DNA of 47,507 nucleotides from Streptomyces sp. OR43 (GTDB taxonomy: Bacteria; Actinomycetota; Actinomycetes; Streptomycetales; Streptomycetaceae). The stretch lies in assembly GCF_008042275.1 (NCBI RefSeq), contig NZ_RDBK01000043.1, forward strand, positions 1,925,719 through 1,973,225. Direction: 5' to 3'. Shown here one piece after another: positions 8,475 to 17,212 of this stretch. Under the pieces are notes generated by a model, which searched no databases, was not told the DNA's origin, and worked only from the letters and a program-made list of their open reading frames with translations. A program made the translations under genes and the position numbers. The number at the start of each line of letters is the position of its first letter. Within the stretch, counting starts at the first letter, position 1.

Positions 8475-8514
8475 CCGCTGCTGTCCGCTCCCAAGGGCAC
8501 GGATGGGGCACGAG
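8475..8514. repeat. Attachment arm motif, copy 1
   Basis: CCGCTGCTGTCCGCTC followed by GGCACGGATGGGGCACGAG, about 95 nt past the tRNA-like repeat. The same pair of blocks follows the other relics at the same distance. Confidence 0.65.
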
Positions 8515-8764
8515 TGCCGACGATCACCTTCTCTCCTGCTGCCCACGGGTCGCCGCGATCGCGCCCAGGAGAAGCGGGCCCGGGCCCACGTTCGCGCCCG
8601 CGCGCCCTGCGAATATCCTCCGGGCGCTGCTCGGTTCTGCTGTTAGCATCGCGGCGTTTGCATGAGGCGGTACGGCTGGGGGGCCTTTTCGCCGGTACTC
8701 GCGCGACTGGTTGAGCCGACGCTGTGCGCCTCCTGTTTCCTTGGCCCTGGGGAGGGACCTCACT

Positions 8765-11700
8765 TTGACTCCTACGAGCAACGTCCGGCTGCGCGGAAAC
8801 GGCCGAACCCGTGCCGCTCTCGCGCTGGCGCTGGCGGCGCTGACCGCGTCGACACCGGGCATCATGGCGCCGCCGGCGTTCGCCGACTCGGCCCCGAACG
8901 TCACCGTCCTGCCTGCGGCCCCGCGGTTCTCACCGCGTGCCACCTCGATCCTCAACGCCGGTGAGACCGGCTACCTGCTGGCTCAGGAGGGCGACGACCG
9001 GCTCCTGTGGATCGACTATGCGACCGGCTCGGCGTCACCTCTCGCCGTCACGCTGCCCGAGATACCGCGCTATGACTTCGACAGCGGCTACTGGGACGGC
9101 TTCCAGGGGCTGAACATCGGGGGTGGCGGCTACTACGGCGACGGCTCCGACACCGTCGCCCTCTACTCCGCCACCCCCGCACCCCACGTGACGCTTCAGA
9201 AGGGCGCGGGCGCCGTGTTCGCCGACGTACGACTGCCCGAGGGACAGTCGTACGTCGGGACGTTCGGCGACACCGTCCTGACCCGGACAGGTGAGGCGGA
9301 CACGCCGACCGGCTATCACCTGCTGCGGTACGAGGCCGGTCAGGTGACGGACACACCGGTCACCGGCTTCCCCGAGGGGGCCGAGCTCGGGGGGCTGGAG
9401 GACGCCGACGCGACGTCGCTCATCCTCCGGTACAAGGACTCCACCGGCGGGTGGGGGCGCTGGGTCCTCGTGAACCTCTCGGACGGGGTGGCAAAGCCTC
9501 TCCCCGACCGTCCGGTTCCCGAGGATCCGTGGAGCGTACGTAGCTTCCGGCTCGGCGCAGGGACGATTCTGCGGAACGGGAGCGATCTCCTGGACCGTGC
9601 CGCTCCGCACGCCGTGCTTCGTACCGTCGAAACCGGCTCCGTCTCCTACGACGCGACCATGGTCCCCGTCGGCACGGCCATCTTGGCGGTCCAGCGCCAG
9701 AACCCCGGCAACAACGAGTACCGGGGTTCAGAGCTGTGGAGCCTTCCGGAGGAGGACGAGGGCCAGGCCCCACCCGTACTGCAGCAGGCGAACGCGCAGG
9801 TCGTCCTCGCGCCCGACGGCACCGCGCTCGTCGCCGGCGCGAAGACCGCGGAGGCCCAGGGCGACATCGACTGGGCCGTGCACCGGCTCGTACCGACCGC
9901 CGGCGGCGGGGTGGAGGCGCGTCGCCTCCGGACCGTCGCTCCCATGCCCGCCCGCGTCTTCGGCCTCTCCCTGGGCTCCGGCATCCTCACCACGGCGGAG
10001 AACAGCACCTACTACCAGCCGGGCGACTACTACGGGGTGTACCGGAGCACCTGGCTGAGTTCTGCCGGGCAGCCGCAGCCGGTGCGTACGACCGTGGACG
10101 GGTTGCTGAGGACCCAGAACTGCGTCACGTTCATCCCGGACCGCTGTGTCTCGCTACGGGCGAGCGGCGACGGCTTCCACGGACAGCGGACCGCCGCCGA
10201 TCACGGGGGAGCCACGCTGCTCTACAAGAACGGCGAGAGCGATTGGGGACCGCGCGTCGACACGGACGGGGACCAGGTGGAGGACCTCTCCGGCCGGTTC
10301 GGCGTGACCGTCAGTGGGGTCACCGGTGACTCGCCGTCCATCGTCGAGTTCAAGCCCCCTACGGGCGGAACCATCCTGCGGCGGACCGGCTCCGCTCTGG
10401 CCGCGGTATGGGGTTCCACCCTCTGGAGCGTGGCCAAGGACAGCCCGAAGATCACGTCGCAGACCCTGCCGTCCGGTGCCGCCGGAGCGTCCTTCACCAC
10501 ACCCAACGCGTGCGTGCCGACGGAACTCCAGGCTGCGGGACGTTGGGTGTACTGGTCCTGCGAGGACAGCGAGTGGGGTCCCGAGGCGGGGTCGGGTGTC
10601 TACGACCGCCTGACCAAGCAGACCATGCGCGTGCCGGGACGCAACATCCGCAACGTCCTGCTCGGCGACGGCTATCTCGTCCGGCAGAGCGGGGAAGGGC
10701 TGCGGCTCTTCGACCTGCACGCCGGTCTTCCCACCACTGGCACCGTGCCGCAGCGCGTGGTCGTGAGCGCGGCCGATCTGGGTCCCAACAACAAGCCCAA
10801 CCTGGGCTGGACGGTGGACCGCTTCGGCGGCCAGATCGCCTACGCGGGCGACGACGAGCGTGTCCGTATCGTCGGAACCGGGGTCCCCGCCCCGGACGCA
10901 GGCGTGATCGACTCCGTCGTCGGCGGCTCCACGTTCAACCTGGCCACCGCGGCTCCGCGCTGGTCGGGCACCTGGTGGACCTCCAAGCCCACCGGTGCGT
11001 GGCGCCTGTCGCTGACCGAGGCAGCCACGAAGACCGTGGTCCGTACCGTCTCCGGTGCCGAGGCGCGCGGCCGCGTCGATGCCGCCTGGGACGGCAAGAA
11101 CGCCTCCGGGAAGACCGTGCGCAACGGGGCGTACGTCTGGACCCTGACCGCCGAGCCCGCCGACGGGGTCGGCGCCGATCTGAGGGTGACCGGCTCGGTG
11201 ACCGTGACCGGTGGCGCTCCGGCACCGCTTCCCGCGTGGCGGGATGTCAGCGGTGACGGCAGGGGCGACCTGCTCGCCCGCACCTCGGCCGGGGCACTGA
11301 CCGTGCGGACCGGCACGGGAACCGGCGGGCTCGGGACGGGGGCGTCGGCAACCGGATGGCCGTCGACATCGACGGTCGTGCCGTTCGGGGATCTGTCGGG
11401 CGATGGGTGCAACGACGTGCTCGTCCGCAGTTCCGCGGGTGTGCTGACCCGATACGACGGAGGCTGTGGGAAGGCGTTCTCGCCGAGTGGCGTCCGGCTG
11501 ACGATCGGATCGGGCTGGCAGGCGTACAACATGCTGACCGCTCCCGGCGATCTGACCGGTGACGGACGGACGGACCTGGTGGCCCGGACCCCGGCCGGCG
11601 AACTGTGGATGTACGCCGCCGATGGCGCGGGTAAGTTCAAGGCCCGCGTGCGGGTAGGCGGCGGCTGGCAGATCTACAACGCGCTCGTCGGCACCGGCGA

Positions 11701-11992
11701 TCTGAACGGTGACAAGGCCGGCGACCTGCTGGCCCGCGACACCGCCGGAGTCCTGTGGCGGTACTACGGCAACGGCAAGGGCGCACTGGGTGGCCGAGTG
11801 AAGGTCGGCGGCGGCTGGCAGATCTACAACGCCCTCGCGGGCATCGGTGACATCACCGGTGACGGCAGGGTGGACCTGGTCGCCCGCGACACCGCCGGAG
11901 TCCTGTGGCGCTACAACGGCACCGCTGCGGGCACGTTCTCGGCGCGAGCGAAGATCGGCGGCGGCTGGCAGATGTACAAGACGCTGTCCTGA
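8765..11992 (+). CDS. Large secreted FG-GAP/VCBS repeat protein with FlgD-like Ig domain
   Basis: Protein of about 1075 aa. TTG 8765 is chosen as start because GGGGAGGG lies about 8 nt upstream and it leads straight into a signal peptide (RTRAALALALAALTAS, ending near FADS). A longer frame from 8711 is possible. Residues ~45-730 look like a beta-propeller (repeated GSELWSLPEE- and YWSCEDSEWG-like strands). Then comes a FlgD/Ig-like segment (TGAWRLSLTEAATKTVVRTV, later WDGKNASGKTVRNGAYVW). The C-terminus has five or six FG-GAP blades (DLTGDGRTDLVARTPAGELW, DLNGDKAGDLLARDTAGVLW) ending in GGGWQ-Y motifs. Extracellular; function unknown. Its blades resemble those of the 6820-8028 protein. Confidence 0.85.
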   Translation: MTPTSNVRLRGNGRTRAALALALAALTASTPGIMAPPAFADSAPNVTVLPAAPRFSPRATSILNAGETGYLLAQEGDDRLLWIDYATGSASPLAVTLPEIPRYDFDSGYWDGFQGLNIGGGGYYGDGSDTVALYSATPAPHVTLQKGAGAVFADVRLPEGQSYVGTFGDTVLTRTGEADTPTGYHLLRYEAGQVTDTPVTGFPEGAELGGLEDADATSLILRYKDSTGGWGRWVLVNLSDGVAKPLPDRPVPEDPWSVRSFRLGAGTILRNGSDLLDRAAPHAVLRTVETGSVSYDATMVPVGTAILAVQRQNPGNNEYRGSELWSLPEEDEGQAPPVLQQANAQVVLAPDGTALVAGAKTAEAQGDIDWAVHRLVPTAGGGVEARRLRTVAPMPARVFGLSLGSGILTTAENSTYYQPGDYYGVYRSTWLSSAGQPQPVRTTVDGLLRTQNCVTFIPDRCVSLRASGDGFHGQRTAADHGGATLLYKNGESDWGPRVDTDGDQVEDLSGRFGVTVSGVTGDSPSIVEFKPPTGGTILRRTGSALAAVWGSTLWSVAKDSPKITSQTLPSGAAGASFTTPNACVPTELQAAGRWVYWSCEDSEWGPEAGSGVYDRLTKQTMRVPGRNIRNVLLGDGYLVRQSGEGLRLFDLHAGLPTTGTVPQRVVVSAADLGPNNKPNLGWTVDRFGGQIAYAGDDERVRIVGTGVPAPDAGVIDSVVGGSTFNLATAAPRWSGTWWTSKPTGAWRLSLTEAATKTVVRTVSGAEARGRVDAAWDGKNASGKTVRNGAYVWTLTAEPADGVGADLRVTGSVTVTGGAPAPLPAWRDVSGDGRGDLLARTSAGALTVRTGTGTGGLGTGASATGWPSTSTVVPFGDLSGDGCNDVLVRSSAGVLTRYDGGCGKAFSPSGVRLTIGSGWQAYNMLTAPGDLTGDGRTDLVARTPAGELWMYAADGAGKFKARVRVGGGWQIYNALVGTGDLNGDKAGDLLARDTAGVLWRYYGNGKGALGGRVKVGGGWQIYNALAGIGDITGDGRVDLVARDTAGVLWRYNGTAAGTFSARAKIGGGWQMYKTLS

Positions 11993-12003
11993 CCTGAGAC
12001 GCG

Positions 12004-12030
12004 AGGGCCGCACGGATCCCGTGCGGCCCT
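12004..12030 (+). terminator. Hairpin terminator after the large FG-GAP gene
   Basis: Perfect 12-bp stem AGGGCCGCACGG / CCGTGCGGCCCT around ATC, then TTGG, 12 nt after the stop. Confidence 0.85.
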
Positions 12031-12219
12031 TTGGCCGTCACGCCCCCAGGCACGCGCCGTGGAGGGCGTGACGGCATGCGTGTCTGTTGGCCGATCAGCT
12101 GGGGCCGGCTCGGATGTGTCCGTCACTCAGCGTCCCTCTCCGCCGACGAGCGAGGGCAGGGCGGCCGGCGGTGCGGCGAACGCGCCGGTGAGCCGTACGC
12201 TTGCGCGATCAGGCTGCGC

Positions 12220-12251
12220 CGAGAGTCGAACTCGCGCTCCGAGCTTGGGAA
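12220..12251. repeat. Attachment-site relic of tRNA-Gly (copy 2)
   Basis: 32 nt match the tRNA-Gly 3' half with 2 mismatches, ending in GCTTGGGAA, then the element-side TCAGCGGTGCTT. The flanking tRNA acceptor end and its terminator are not preserved here. The surrounding 12031-12409 holds no gene that I can support. Confidence 0.8.
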
Positions 12252-12341
12252 TCAGCGGTGCTTGGGCTGCTGAAGTGGCTCTGACCTGGCCTTGCCCGCT
12301 GGGCTGACTGTATGGGCTATGGGATCTGGGGGCCGCACCTA

Positions 12342-12384
12342 CCGTTGCTGTCCGCTCTGCCGGGCGGCACGGATGGGGCACGGG
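12342..12384. repeat. Attachment arm motif, copy 2
   Basis: CCGTTGCTGTCCGCTCTG followed by GGCACGGATGGGGCACGGG, about 90 nt beyond relic copy 2. Confidence 0.65.
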
Positions 12385-12409
12385 AGCTGGCAGTGCGACA
12401 CGTGCTGCG

Positions 12410-12632
12410 GTCGGCCTGCCGGAGGGGGTTCCGGTTCTGCGATCTCCGGCACACCGGGCACACCCTGTCGACCCGCTCGGGTGCCACGCTGAAGGACACC
12501 ATGGTGCGCGCCGGCCAGTCCTCCGAGAAGGCCGCGATGATCTACCAGCACTCGGACACCGAGCCGGTCGACCGACCGGCTGCCAGGAGGGAGATACGGG
12601 CCGTCGCAGGACGGCGGTGGTGGCTGGGATGA
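12410..12632 (+). pseudogene. Tyrosine-recombinase (integrase) C-terminal fragment
   Basis: From 12410 the DNA matches the integrase remnant at 20198-20887 (GTCGGCCTGCCGGAGGG onward). It encodes FRFCDLRHTGHTLSTRSGAT and later SSEKAAMIYQHSD, including the RH of box II and the active-site Tyr. The N-terminal ~300 residues are absent, an extra G near 12425 shifts the frame, and the sequence degrades after YQHSD. It lies just inside attachment relic copy 2, so it is the stump of an excised or deleted element. Confidence 0.8.
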
Positions 12633-12751
12633 GCGGCCCGGTCCCTTGTCGCGACGACCGGAAAGCCGTTTTCCAGGGTCGTAGCGGCTTGGCACCGGGA
12701 ACGAGCACGATTTCTGGACGCTCGCGGACGCGGCGGCAGACGGGTGACGCG

Positions 12752-13891
12752 TCAGCGGACTCGGAGACCGACCGCCAGCGTGAGTTCAAGGACCCGGTGT
12801 GGTGATGCGAGATCGGGAAACAGCTCCCGCAGTTGCGACATCCGGTATCGAACCGTCTGGGGATGGACGAACAATGCCGCCGCGGCCTCGTCCCGCCTGC
12901 CCTGGTGCAGCAGCCACGCTCGCAACGTCTCCTCCAGCCGTCGTGCGGTTGCGGCGGGCAAGGTCTGCAACGGTGCGAGGGCTCGGGCGCGCAGGTCCGC
13001 GAACGCGTCCTCGTCGGCGCTGAGCACCAGGTCGGGCAGGTGGTCCTCGGTGTCGCGAATGTCAGAGGAAAGGGAGCGTGCGCGTAGGGCTCGTGCGTAC
13101 GAGGCGGACGCGTGGGTCCATGGCCGGGCCGGGCCGACCACGGCGGCGCGGTCGGTCAGCTGCCGTAGGAGACGTGGTCGGTCGGCATCGGGGACGAGGA
13201 GCACACCGGTGGCATCCGGCAAATCGTCGAGGACGAGGGTGCTCGGGTCGAGTGTCCGGTAGGCAGGCCGGGCCTGGGCGGCGGGCAGCAGGACGGCGGT
13301 CAGTGAAACCGGCGGCTGCCACCTGGCCCGTTGGCCGGAGGCCAGCAGCACGTCCGGGCTCGCGCCGGCGAGGAGGTCGCGGGCCAGGTGTTCCAGGTGG
13401 CGCTCGTGGGCTCTGCCCCGGGCGGCCAGTTCGTCGGCGTGGCCTGCGGCGCTCGCGGCGGAGAGCTCGTCGATGTAGGCGAAGGTCAGCTCGGCGAACT
13501 TTGCGACCCCGGCGGCGGGCAGACCTGCGGGTACGGCACCCGCTGCCAGACATCGCCAGGCGACCCGGGCGCCGACGCGGTAGGCGCTGAGCAGGGCGTC
13601 CATCGAACGGCCGTCGCGCACCTCGCCGCGGCCCAGCTCGTAGGCGGCGTCCCCGGCGTCGCCGCCTGTGGCGTTACCGCTCGCAAGGTCCAGGTAGTGC
13701 CCCAGGGCGGTGCGGACGGCTCTGCGGATGGTGGCGCCCATGCGGCCCGACAAGGCATGGGCGTAGGGAGGAACCTCGTCGATGATCGCCTGGACGACTT
13801 CGTCGGCGGTGGTCTTCAGTGCGGCCCGAAGGGCGGTGACCGTCGTCTCATCCAGGCTCAGTTCGCTGGCCCTCCGGATTGCATAGCTCAT
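12752..13891 (-). CDS. PucR-type helix-turn-helix transcriptional regulator
   Basis: Protein of 379 aa. The C-terminus has the PucR helix-turn-helix (LEETLRAWLLHQGRRDEAAA, then LFVHPQTVRYRMSQLRELF). A GGDEF-like PucR/CdaR middle region precedes it, and an N-terminal RsbT-type helical domain includes the DALLSAYRVGARVAWR signature. The ATG at 13891 is preceded by GGGAAC. It is divergent from the reductase-desaturase operon with 85 nt between, so it is very likely its regulator. Similar PucR regulators sit beside alkane/fatty-acid desaturase genes in actinobacteria (recalled family context). Confidence 0.85.
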   Translation of the reverse strand: MSYAIRRASELSLDETTVTALRAALKTTADEVVQAIIDEVPPYAHALSGRMGATIRRAVRTALGHYLDLASGNATGGDAGDAAYELGRGEVRDGRSMDALLSAYRVGARVAWRCLAAGAVPAGLPAAGVAKFAELTFAYIDELSAASAAGHADELAARGRAHERHLEHLARDLLAGASPDVLLASGQRARWQPPVSLTAVLLPAAQARPAYRTLDPSTLVLDDLPDATGVLLVPDADRPRLLRQLTDRAAVVGPARPWTHASASYARALRARSLSSDIRDTEDHLPDLVLSADEDAFADLRARALAPLQTLPAATARRLEETLRAWLLHQGRRDEAAAALFVHPQTVRYRMSQLRELFPDLASPHRVLELTLAVGLRVR

Positions 13892-13929
13892 TTTTGTTCC
13901 CTGCGAACAATTCAGTCGACCAGTTTTAC

Positions 13930-13945
13930 GTCCTGCGGTCAGGAC
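13930..13945. promoter_or_regulatory. Candidate operator between PucR gene and desaturase operon
   Basis: GTCCTG-CGGT-CAGGAC is a perfect dyad flanked on both sides by TTTAC. A second dyad, GTTC-CCTGC-GAAC, lies at 13896-13908 next to the regulator start. Either could bind the divergent regulator. Confidence 0.45.
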
Positions 13946-13976
13946 TTTACGCCTAGAGGCGCAGCAAGCTGGAGTC

Positions 13977-15032
13977 ATGACGAGTGGAGCCCTCCGCAGT
14001 AGGGCGTGGAAACTGCTGGAGATGGTCACGACGCCGCTGCTGCCGTCGGACTACCTCGACCTGGTCAGCCCGCTGCGTGCGGGCGCTGACCTGTGTGGGC
14101 GCATCGAGGCCGTGCACTCCGAGACCGATAACGCCGCGACTGTCGTGATCAGGCCGGGGCGGGGCTGGCGCGGCCACACAGCCGGCCAGTACGTGAGGAT
14201 CGGAGTCGACGTCGACGGAGTGCGCCTGTGGCGTGCCTACTCCATCACCTCGCCGACCAACCGCCGGGACGGCCGTGTGACGATCACCGTGAAGGCGATC
14301 CCGGACGGAAAGGTCAGCAACCACCTGGTCCGCAGGGCGAAACCGGGCACGCTGATCCAGCTCGACCAGCCGACCGGTGACTTCGTCCTGCCGCAGGCCA
14401 AGCCCGCCAAGGTGCTCTACCTGACGGCCGGTAGCGGCATCACGCCCGTGATGGGCATGCTGCGCGACATCGAACTCGACGACGTCGTCATGGTCCACTG
14501 CGCGCCACGCCCTCAGGACGTGATCTTCCGCAAGGAACTGCACAGTCTGGTCGCGGACAAGAAGCTTCGGCTCGCCGAGGTGCACACCGACACGGACGGC
14601 AAGCTCGACATCGCCCGTCTCCAAGAACTCGTGCCCGACTGGGCCCAGCGCGAGACCTGGGCCTGCGGGCCCGCAGGTCTGCTCGACGCCGCCGAAGAGC
14701 ACTGGACCGAAGAGGGCGTCCAAGAACGCCTGCACACCGAACGGTTCCGCCCCGGCATCGTCGTCGCCGGCGACGGCGGCGAGGTCACGTTCAGCGCCAC
14801 CGGCAAGACCATCGACGCGGACGGCGCCACGCCGTTGCTCGACATCGGCGAGGAGGTCGGCGTGCTCATGCCCTCCGGGTGCCGTATGGGCATCTGCTTC
14901 GGCTGCGTCACGCCGCTCAAGGCCGGCGCTGTCCGCGACCTGCGCACCGGCGAGATCACCGAGGCCGAGCCGGGCGTCCTCATCCAGACCTGCGTGTCCG
15001 CCGCGGCGGGCCCCTGCGACATCGAACGGTAG
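13977..15032 (+). CDS. Ferredoxin reductase-like electron-transfer protein (FAD/NAD + 2Fe-2S)
   Basis: Protein of 351 aa with an FAD-binding module (AGQYVRIGVDVDGVRLWRAY followed by SITS), an NAD-binding module (YLTAGSGITPVMGMLRD and WACGPAGLLDAAEEHW), and a C-terminal plant-type [2Fe-2S] domain with PSGCRMGICFGC and a distal Cys in LIQTCVS. It would pass electrons from NAD(P)H to the desaturase encoded 7 nt downstream. The pair matches mycobacterial Rv3230c-DesA3, in which the oxidoreductase feeds a stearoyl-CoA delta-9 desaturase (knowledge of that family). Confidence 0.9.
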   Translation: MTSGALRSRAWKLLEMVTTPLLPSDYLDLVSPLRAGADLCGRIEAVHSETDNAATVVIRPGRGWRGHTAGQYVRIGVDVDGVRLWRAYSITSPTNRRDGRVTITVKAIPDGKVSNHLVRRAKPGTLIQLDQPTGDFVLPQAKPAKVLYLTAGSGITPVMGMLRDIELDDVVMVHCAPRPQDVIFRKELHSLVADKKLRLAEVHTDTDGKLDIARLQELVPDWAQRETWACGPAGLLDAAEEHWTEEGVQERLHTERFRPGIVVAGDGGEVTFSATGKTIDADGATPLLDIGEEVGVLMPSGCRMGICFGCVTPLKAGAVRDLRTGEITEAEPGVLIQTCVSAAAGPCDIER

Positions 15033-15039
15033 GAGCACC

Positions 15040-16158
15040 TTGACCGCCATCGACCCCACCGCCCACCTGACCGCGGAGCAGATCGAGGAACTGGGCCGCG
15101 AGCTGGACGCCATCCGCGACGAGGTGATCGCCGACCGCGGCGAGAAGGACGCCGCCTACATCCGGCGGATCATCTCGGCGCAGCGCAAGCTGGAGCTGGT
15201 CAGCAGGGGTGTGCTGCTGTTCTCGATCTTCCCGCCCGCGTGGCTGATCGGCACCGCCGGACTGTCCGTGGCGAAGATCATGGACAACATGGAGATCGGC
15301 CACAACGTCCTGCACGGCCAGTGGGACTGGATGCGCGACCCGAAGATCCACTCCACCACCTGGGAGTGGGATCACGTCTCGCCGTCCGATCAGTGGAAGC
15401 ACTCGCACAACGAGCTGCACCACACGTACACCAACGTGATCGGCAAGGACAACGACCTCGGCTACGGCATCATGCGCGTCGACGAGGACCAGAAGTGGCA
15501 CCCCTTCCACCTCGGCCAGCCGCTGTGGAACTTCCTCAATGCCTGCTTCTTCGAGTACGGCATCGCCGCGTACGACCTGGAGCTCGGCAAGAACCTCCAC
15601 AAGCGCCGCCGCAAGAACCCGGAGTTCCGCGCGCGGGCCAAGGCCGTGGGCCGCAAGATCCGCAAGCAGGTGCTCAAGGACTACGTGATCCACCCGCTGC
15701 TCTCGGGCCCCTCGTTCCTCACCACGCTCGCCGCCACGTTCACCGCGAACCTGGTCCGCAACATCTGGACCCACTCAGTGATCATGTGCGGGCACTTCCC
15801 CGAGGGCGTAAAGGTCTTCGAACGCCGGTCGATCACGGGCGAGACACGCGGCCAGTGGTACCTGCGCCAGATGATGGGCTCGGCGAACATCAGCGGCAGC
15901 AAGGCCATGCACTTCATGACTGGCAACCTGTCGCACCAGATCGAGCACCACCTGTTCCCGGACCTGCCGAGCAACCGGTACGCCGAGGTCGCGCCGAAGG
16001 TGCGCGCGCTGTTCGAGAAGTACGAGCTGGAGTACATCACCGGCCCGCTCCCCAAGCAGGTGTTCTCCGCGTGGCACAAGGTCTTCCGGCTCGCGCTGCC
16101 GAACAAGCAGCACAAGGCCGGAACGCCGGACCGTGAGCAGGACCTCATCGCCGCCTGA
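15040..16158 (+). CDS. Membrane fatty acid (acyl-CoA) desaturase, DesA3-like
   Basis: Diiron desaturase of 372 aa. Histidine boxes: GHNVLHG (from residue ~87), HSHNELHH (~121-128) and HQIEHHLFP near residue 300. Hydrophobic segments lie at about 55-78 and 225-245. TTG start at 15040 with AGGAG overlapping the reductase stop, indicating translational coupling. It would introduce a double bond into a saturated acyl chain in the membrane. Operon and divergent PucR gene together form a regulated desaturation module inside the tRNA-Gly island. Confidence 0.92.
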   Translation: MTAIDPTAHLTAEQIEELGRELDAIRDEVIADRGEKDAAYIRRIISAQRKLELVSRGVLLFSIFPPAWLIGTAGLSVAKIMDNMEIGHNVLHGQWDWMRDPKIHSTTWEWDHVSPSDQWKHSHNELHHTYTNVIGKDNDLGYGIMRVDEDQKWHPFHLGQPLWNFLNACFFEYGIAAYDLELGKNLHKRRRKNPEFRARAKAVGRKIRKQVLKDYVIHPLLSGPSFLTTLAATFTANLVRNIWTHSVIMCGHFPEGVKVFERRSITGETRGQWYLRQMMGSANISGSKAMHFMTGNLSHQIEHHLFPDLPSNRYAEVAPKVRALFEKYELEYITGPLPKQVFSAWHKVFRLALPNKQHKAGTPDREQDLIAA

Positions 16159-16392
16159 CTTCCCGGCCGCACCTCAAGCCCTCGGTGACGTCACTGCTGC
16201 GACACGACGGCCTGCTCGGCCAGTGGAGTTCCCTGCTGCCGGGTCCTACAGCTTGGTGAGCGCACGCCGGACAGACGCGACAGTGTCATGACGGGGCGGC
16301 GCGGCAGGCCCTACTTGGGCTGATGTACTCGCCGGCCTGGCTGGCGACCGAAGCCGGTGGGCGACATCCGCGTTCCGCTCCGGGCCAACAAG

Positions 16393-16414
16393 ACTCGCGC
16401 TCTGAGCTTGGGAA
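16393..16414. repeat. Attachment-site relic of tRNA-Gly (copy 3)
   Basis: 22 nt identical to the tRNA-Gly anticodon-to-T-arm segment (ACTCGCGCTCTGAGC then TTGGGAA), followed by the element-side TCAACGGTTCTT. Sequence on the acceptor-stem side is lost. Confidence 0.75.
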
Positions 16415-16476
16415 TCAACGGTTCTTACGTTGTGGAACAGGCAGGTGGATGGCTCCCGGCCTCTGGGAGCCGTATC

Positions 16477-16519
16477 TGACCGCTGTTGTCCGCTCTGCTG
16501 GGCACGGATGGGGCACGAG
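16477..16519. repeat. Attachment arm motif, copy 3
   Basis: TGACCGCTGTTGTCCGCTCT then GGGCACGGATGGGGCACGAG, 60-105 nt beyond relic copy 3. Confidence 0.65.
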
Positions 16520-16558
16520 AGCCGGCAGTGCGCCGCGTGCTCCGGGCGGGCCGACTGG

Positions 16559-16960
16559 TCAGAGGGAGATGATGCGGACTTGGTTGCCGCAGAGCTTGGT
16601 CATGTCATCGCTGTCGGAGGTCAGCAGGGCGACGGGTTTCGGCTGGCGGAGCGCAACCTCGGCGACCGTGGCGGCGATGGCGTACTTGTGCCCGTGCAGC
16701 CCGGCGCCTTTGAGGAGCTCGGCCGCCGCTTTCGCCGCCTGCTCGGTGACGGGCTCCACCTTGACACGGGACAGGGCCCAGTTGAGGCGAGGCATGTTGG
16801 TGCGGGAGTGGGTGACTTCCACGATGGTGTTGGCCCCGACCACGAGGTCGGCTCCCATGTCGTGGAAGACCTGAAGCATCGCGAGGAGCTTGCGGTCCTG
16901 CGCGATCCAGGCGGAGAGCCCTTCCGCGTCCAGGACGACGGTCTCGATGCGCTCGCTCAC
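16559..16960 (-). CDS. PIN-domain toxin (VapC-like ribonuclease)
   Basis: Protein of 133 aa with PIN-domain acidic residues: D near the start (VVLDAEGLSAW), a mid Glu (NTIVEVTHS) and a late Asp cluster (LLTSDSDDMTKL). It probably cleaves RNA when freed from its antitoxin. Its GTG start overlaps the antitoxin stop by 4 nt (GTGA), the usual arrangement for such pairs. Confidence 0.85.
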   Translation of the reverse strand: MSERIETVVLDAEGLSAWIAQDRKLLAMLQVFHDMGADLVVGANTIVEVTHSRTNMPRLNWALSRVKVEPVTEQAAKAAAELLKGAGLHGHKYAIAATVAEVALRQPKPVALLTSDSDDMTKLCGNQVRIISL

Positions 16961-17205
16961 GCGGCGTCCGCGTCTTTGGAAGAGCCGGCGGAGCCGAAGA
17001 TCCTCGCGCGGGCCTCGGCGAGCTCCTCGTCGCTGAAGCCCCCATGCTCTTCCTCGTGGCGGCGGAGGTCGTCACCCAGAAGCTGGTGCCGGATCTGGCG
17101 GGCTACGGCTTCTGCCACGTACCCGGAGACGTTGTCCGTGAGCTTGCGGAGCTCCGCCACCTGGTCGCTGGGGAGCGTGACGGTGATGCGAGTCGTTGAG
17201 GACAT
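16957..17205 (-). CDS. Ribbon-helix-helix antitoxin
   Basis: Protein of 82 aa. The N-terminus TTRITVTLPSDQVAELRKL is a ribbon-helix-helix DNA-binding segment; the acidic C-terminus (EEEHGGFSDEELAEARARI) would wrap the toxin. The ATG at 17205 lacks a clear Shine-Dalgarno and follows the operator closely, so the mRNA may be leaderless. Partner of the overlapping PIN gene. The pair can stabilise the island. Confidence 0.82.
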   Translation of the reverse strand: MSSTTRITVTLPSDQVAELRKLTDNVSGYVAEAVARQIRHQLLGDDLRRHEEEHGGFSDEELAEARARIFGSAGSSKDADAA

Positions 17206-17212
17206 GCGGTAA

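Larger units (their letters stand above)
8029..8764. other. Non-coding stretch with a tRNA-derived attachment relic
   Basis: No convincing complete gene. A short GTG frame near 8177 (STSAKQATVQAGEIHAAV) looks gene-like but breaks down before 8310, so it may be a remnant. 8307-8382 is a relic of a tRNA 3' end with a terminator hairpin, 8475-8514 is the arm motif shared with the other relics, and the rest leads into the FG-GAP gene. Confidence 0.5.
16159..16558. other. Non-coding junction region with attachment relic
   Basis: Between desaturase and toxin gene I see no supported gene. It holds relic copy 3 (16393-16414) and the arm motif (16477-16519). Confidence 0.5.

Noticed and set aside
8711..8764. 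Extended N-terminus of the large FG-GAP protein
   Set aside because: The extra residues do not resemble a signal peptide and a better ribosome site supports TTG 8765.
10154..12013. Open frame antisense to the large FG-GAP gene
   Set aside because: Low-complexity Gly/Arg/Val text; the plus strand has signal peptide, FG-GAP motifs and ribosome site.
12031..12409. Gene in the relic-2 flank
   Set aside because: Frames here are antisense or low-complexity and are interrupted by the tRNA-derived repeat and arm motif.
13892..14029. Upstream extension of the PucR-type regulator
   Set aside because: It would overlap the divergent reductase gene and the operator-like dyads; ATG 13891 fits the family.
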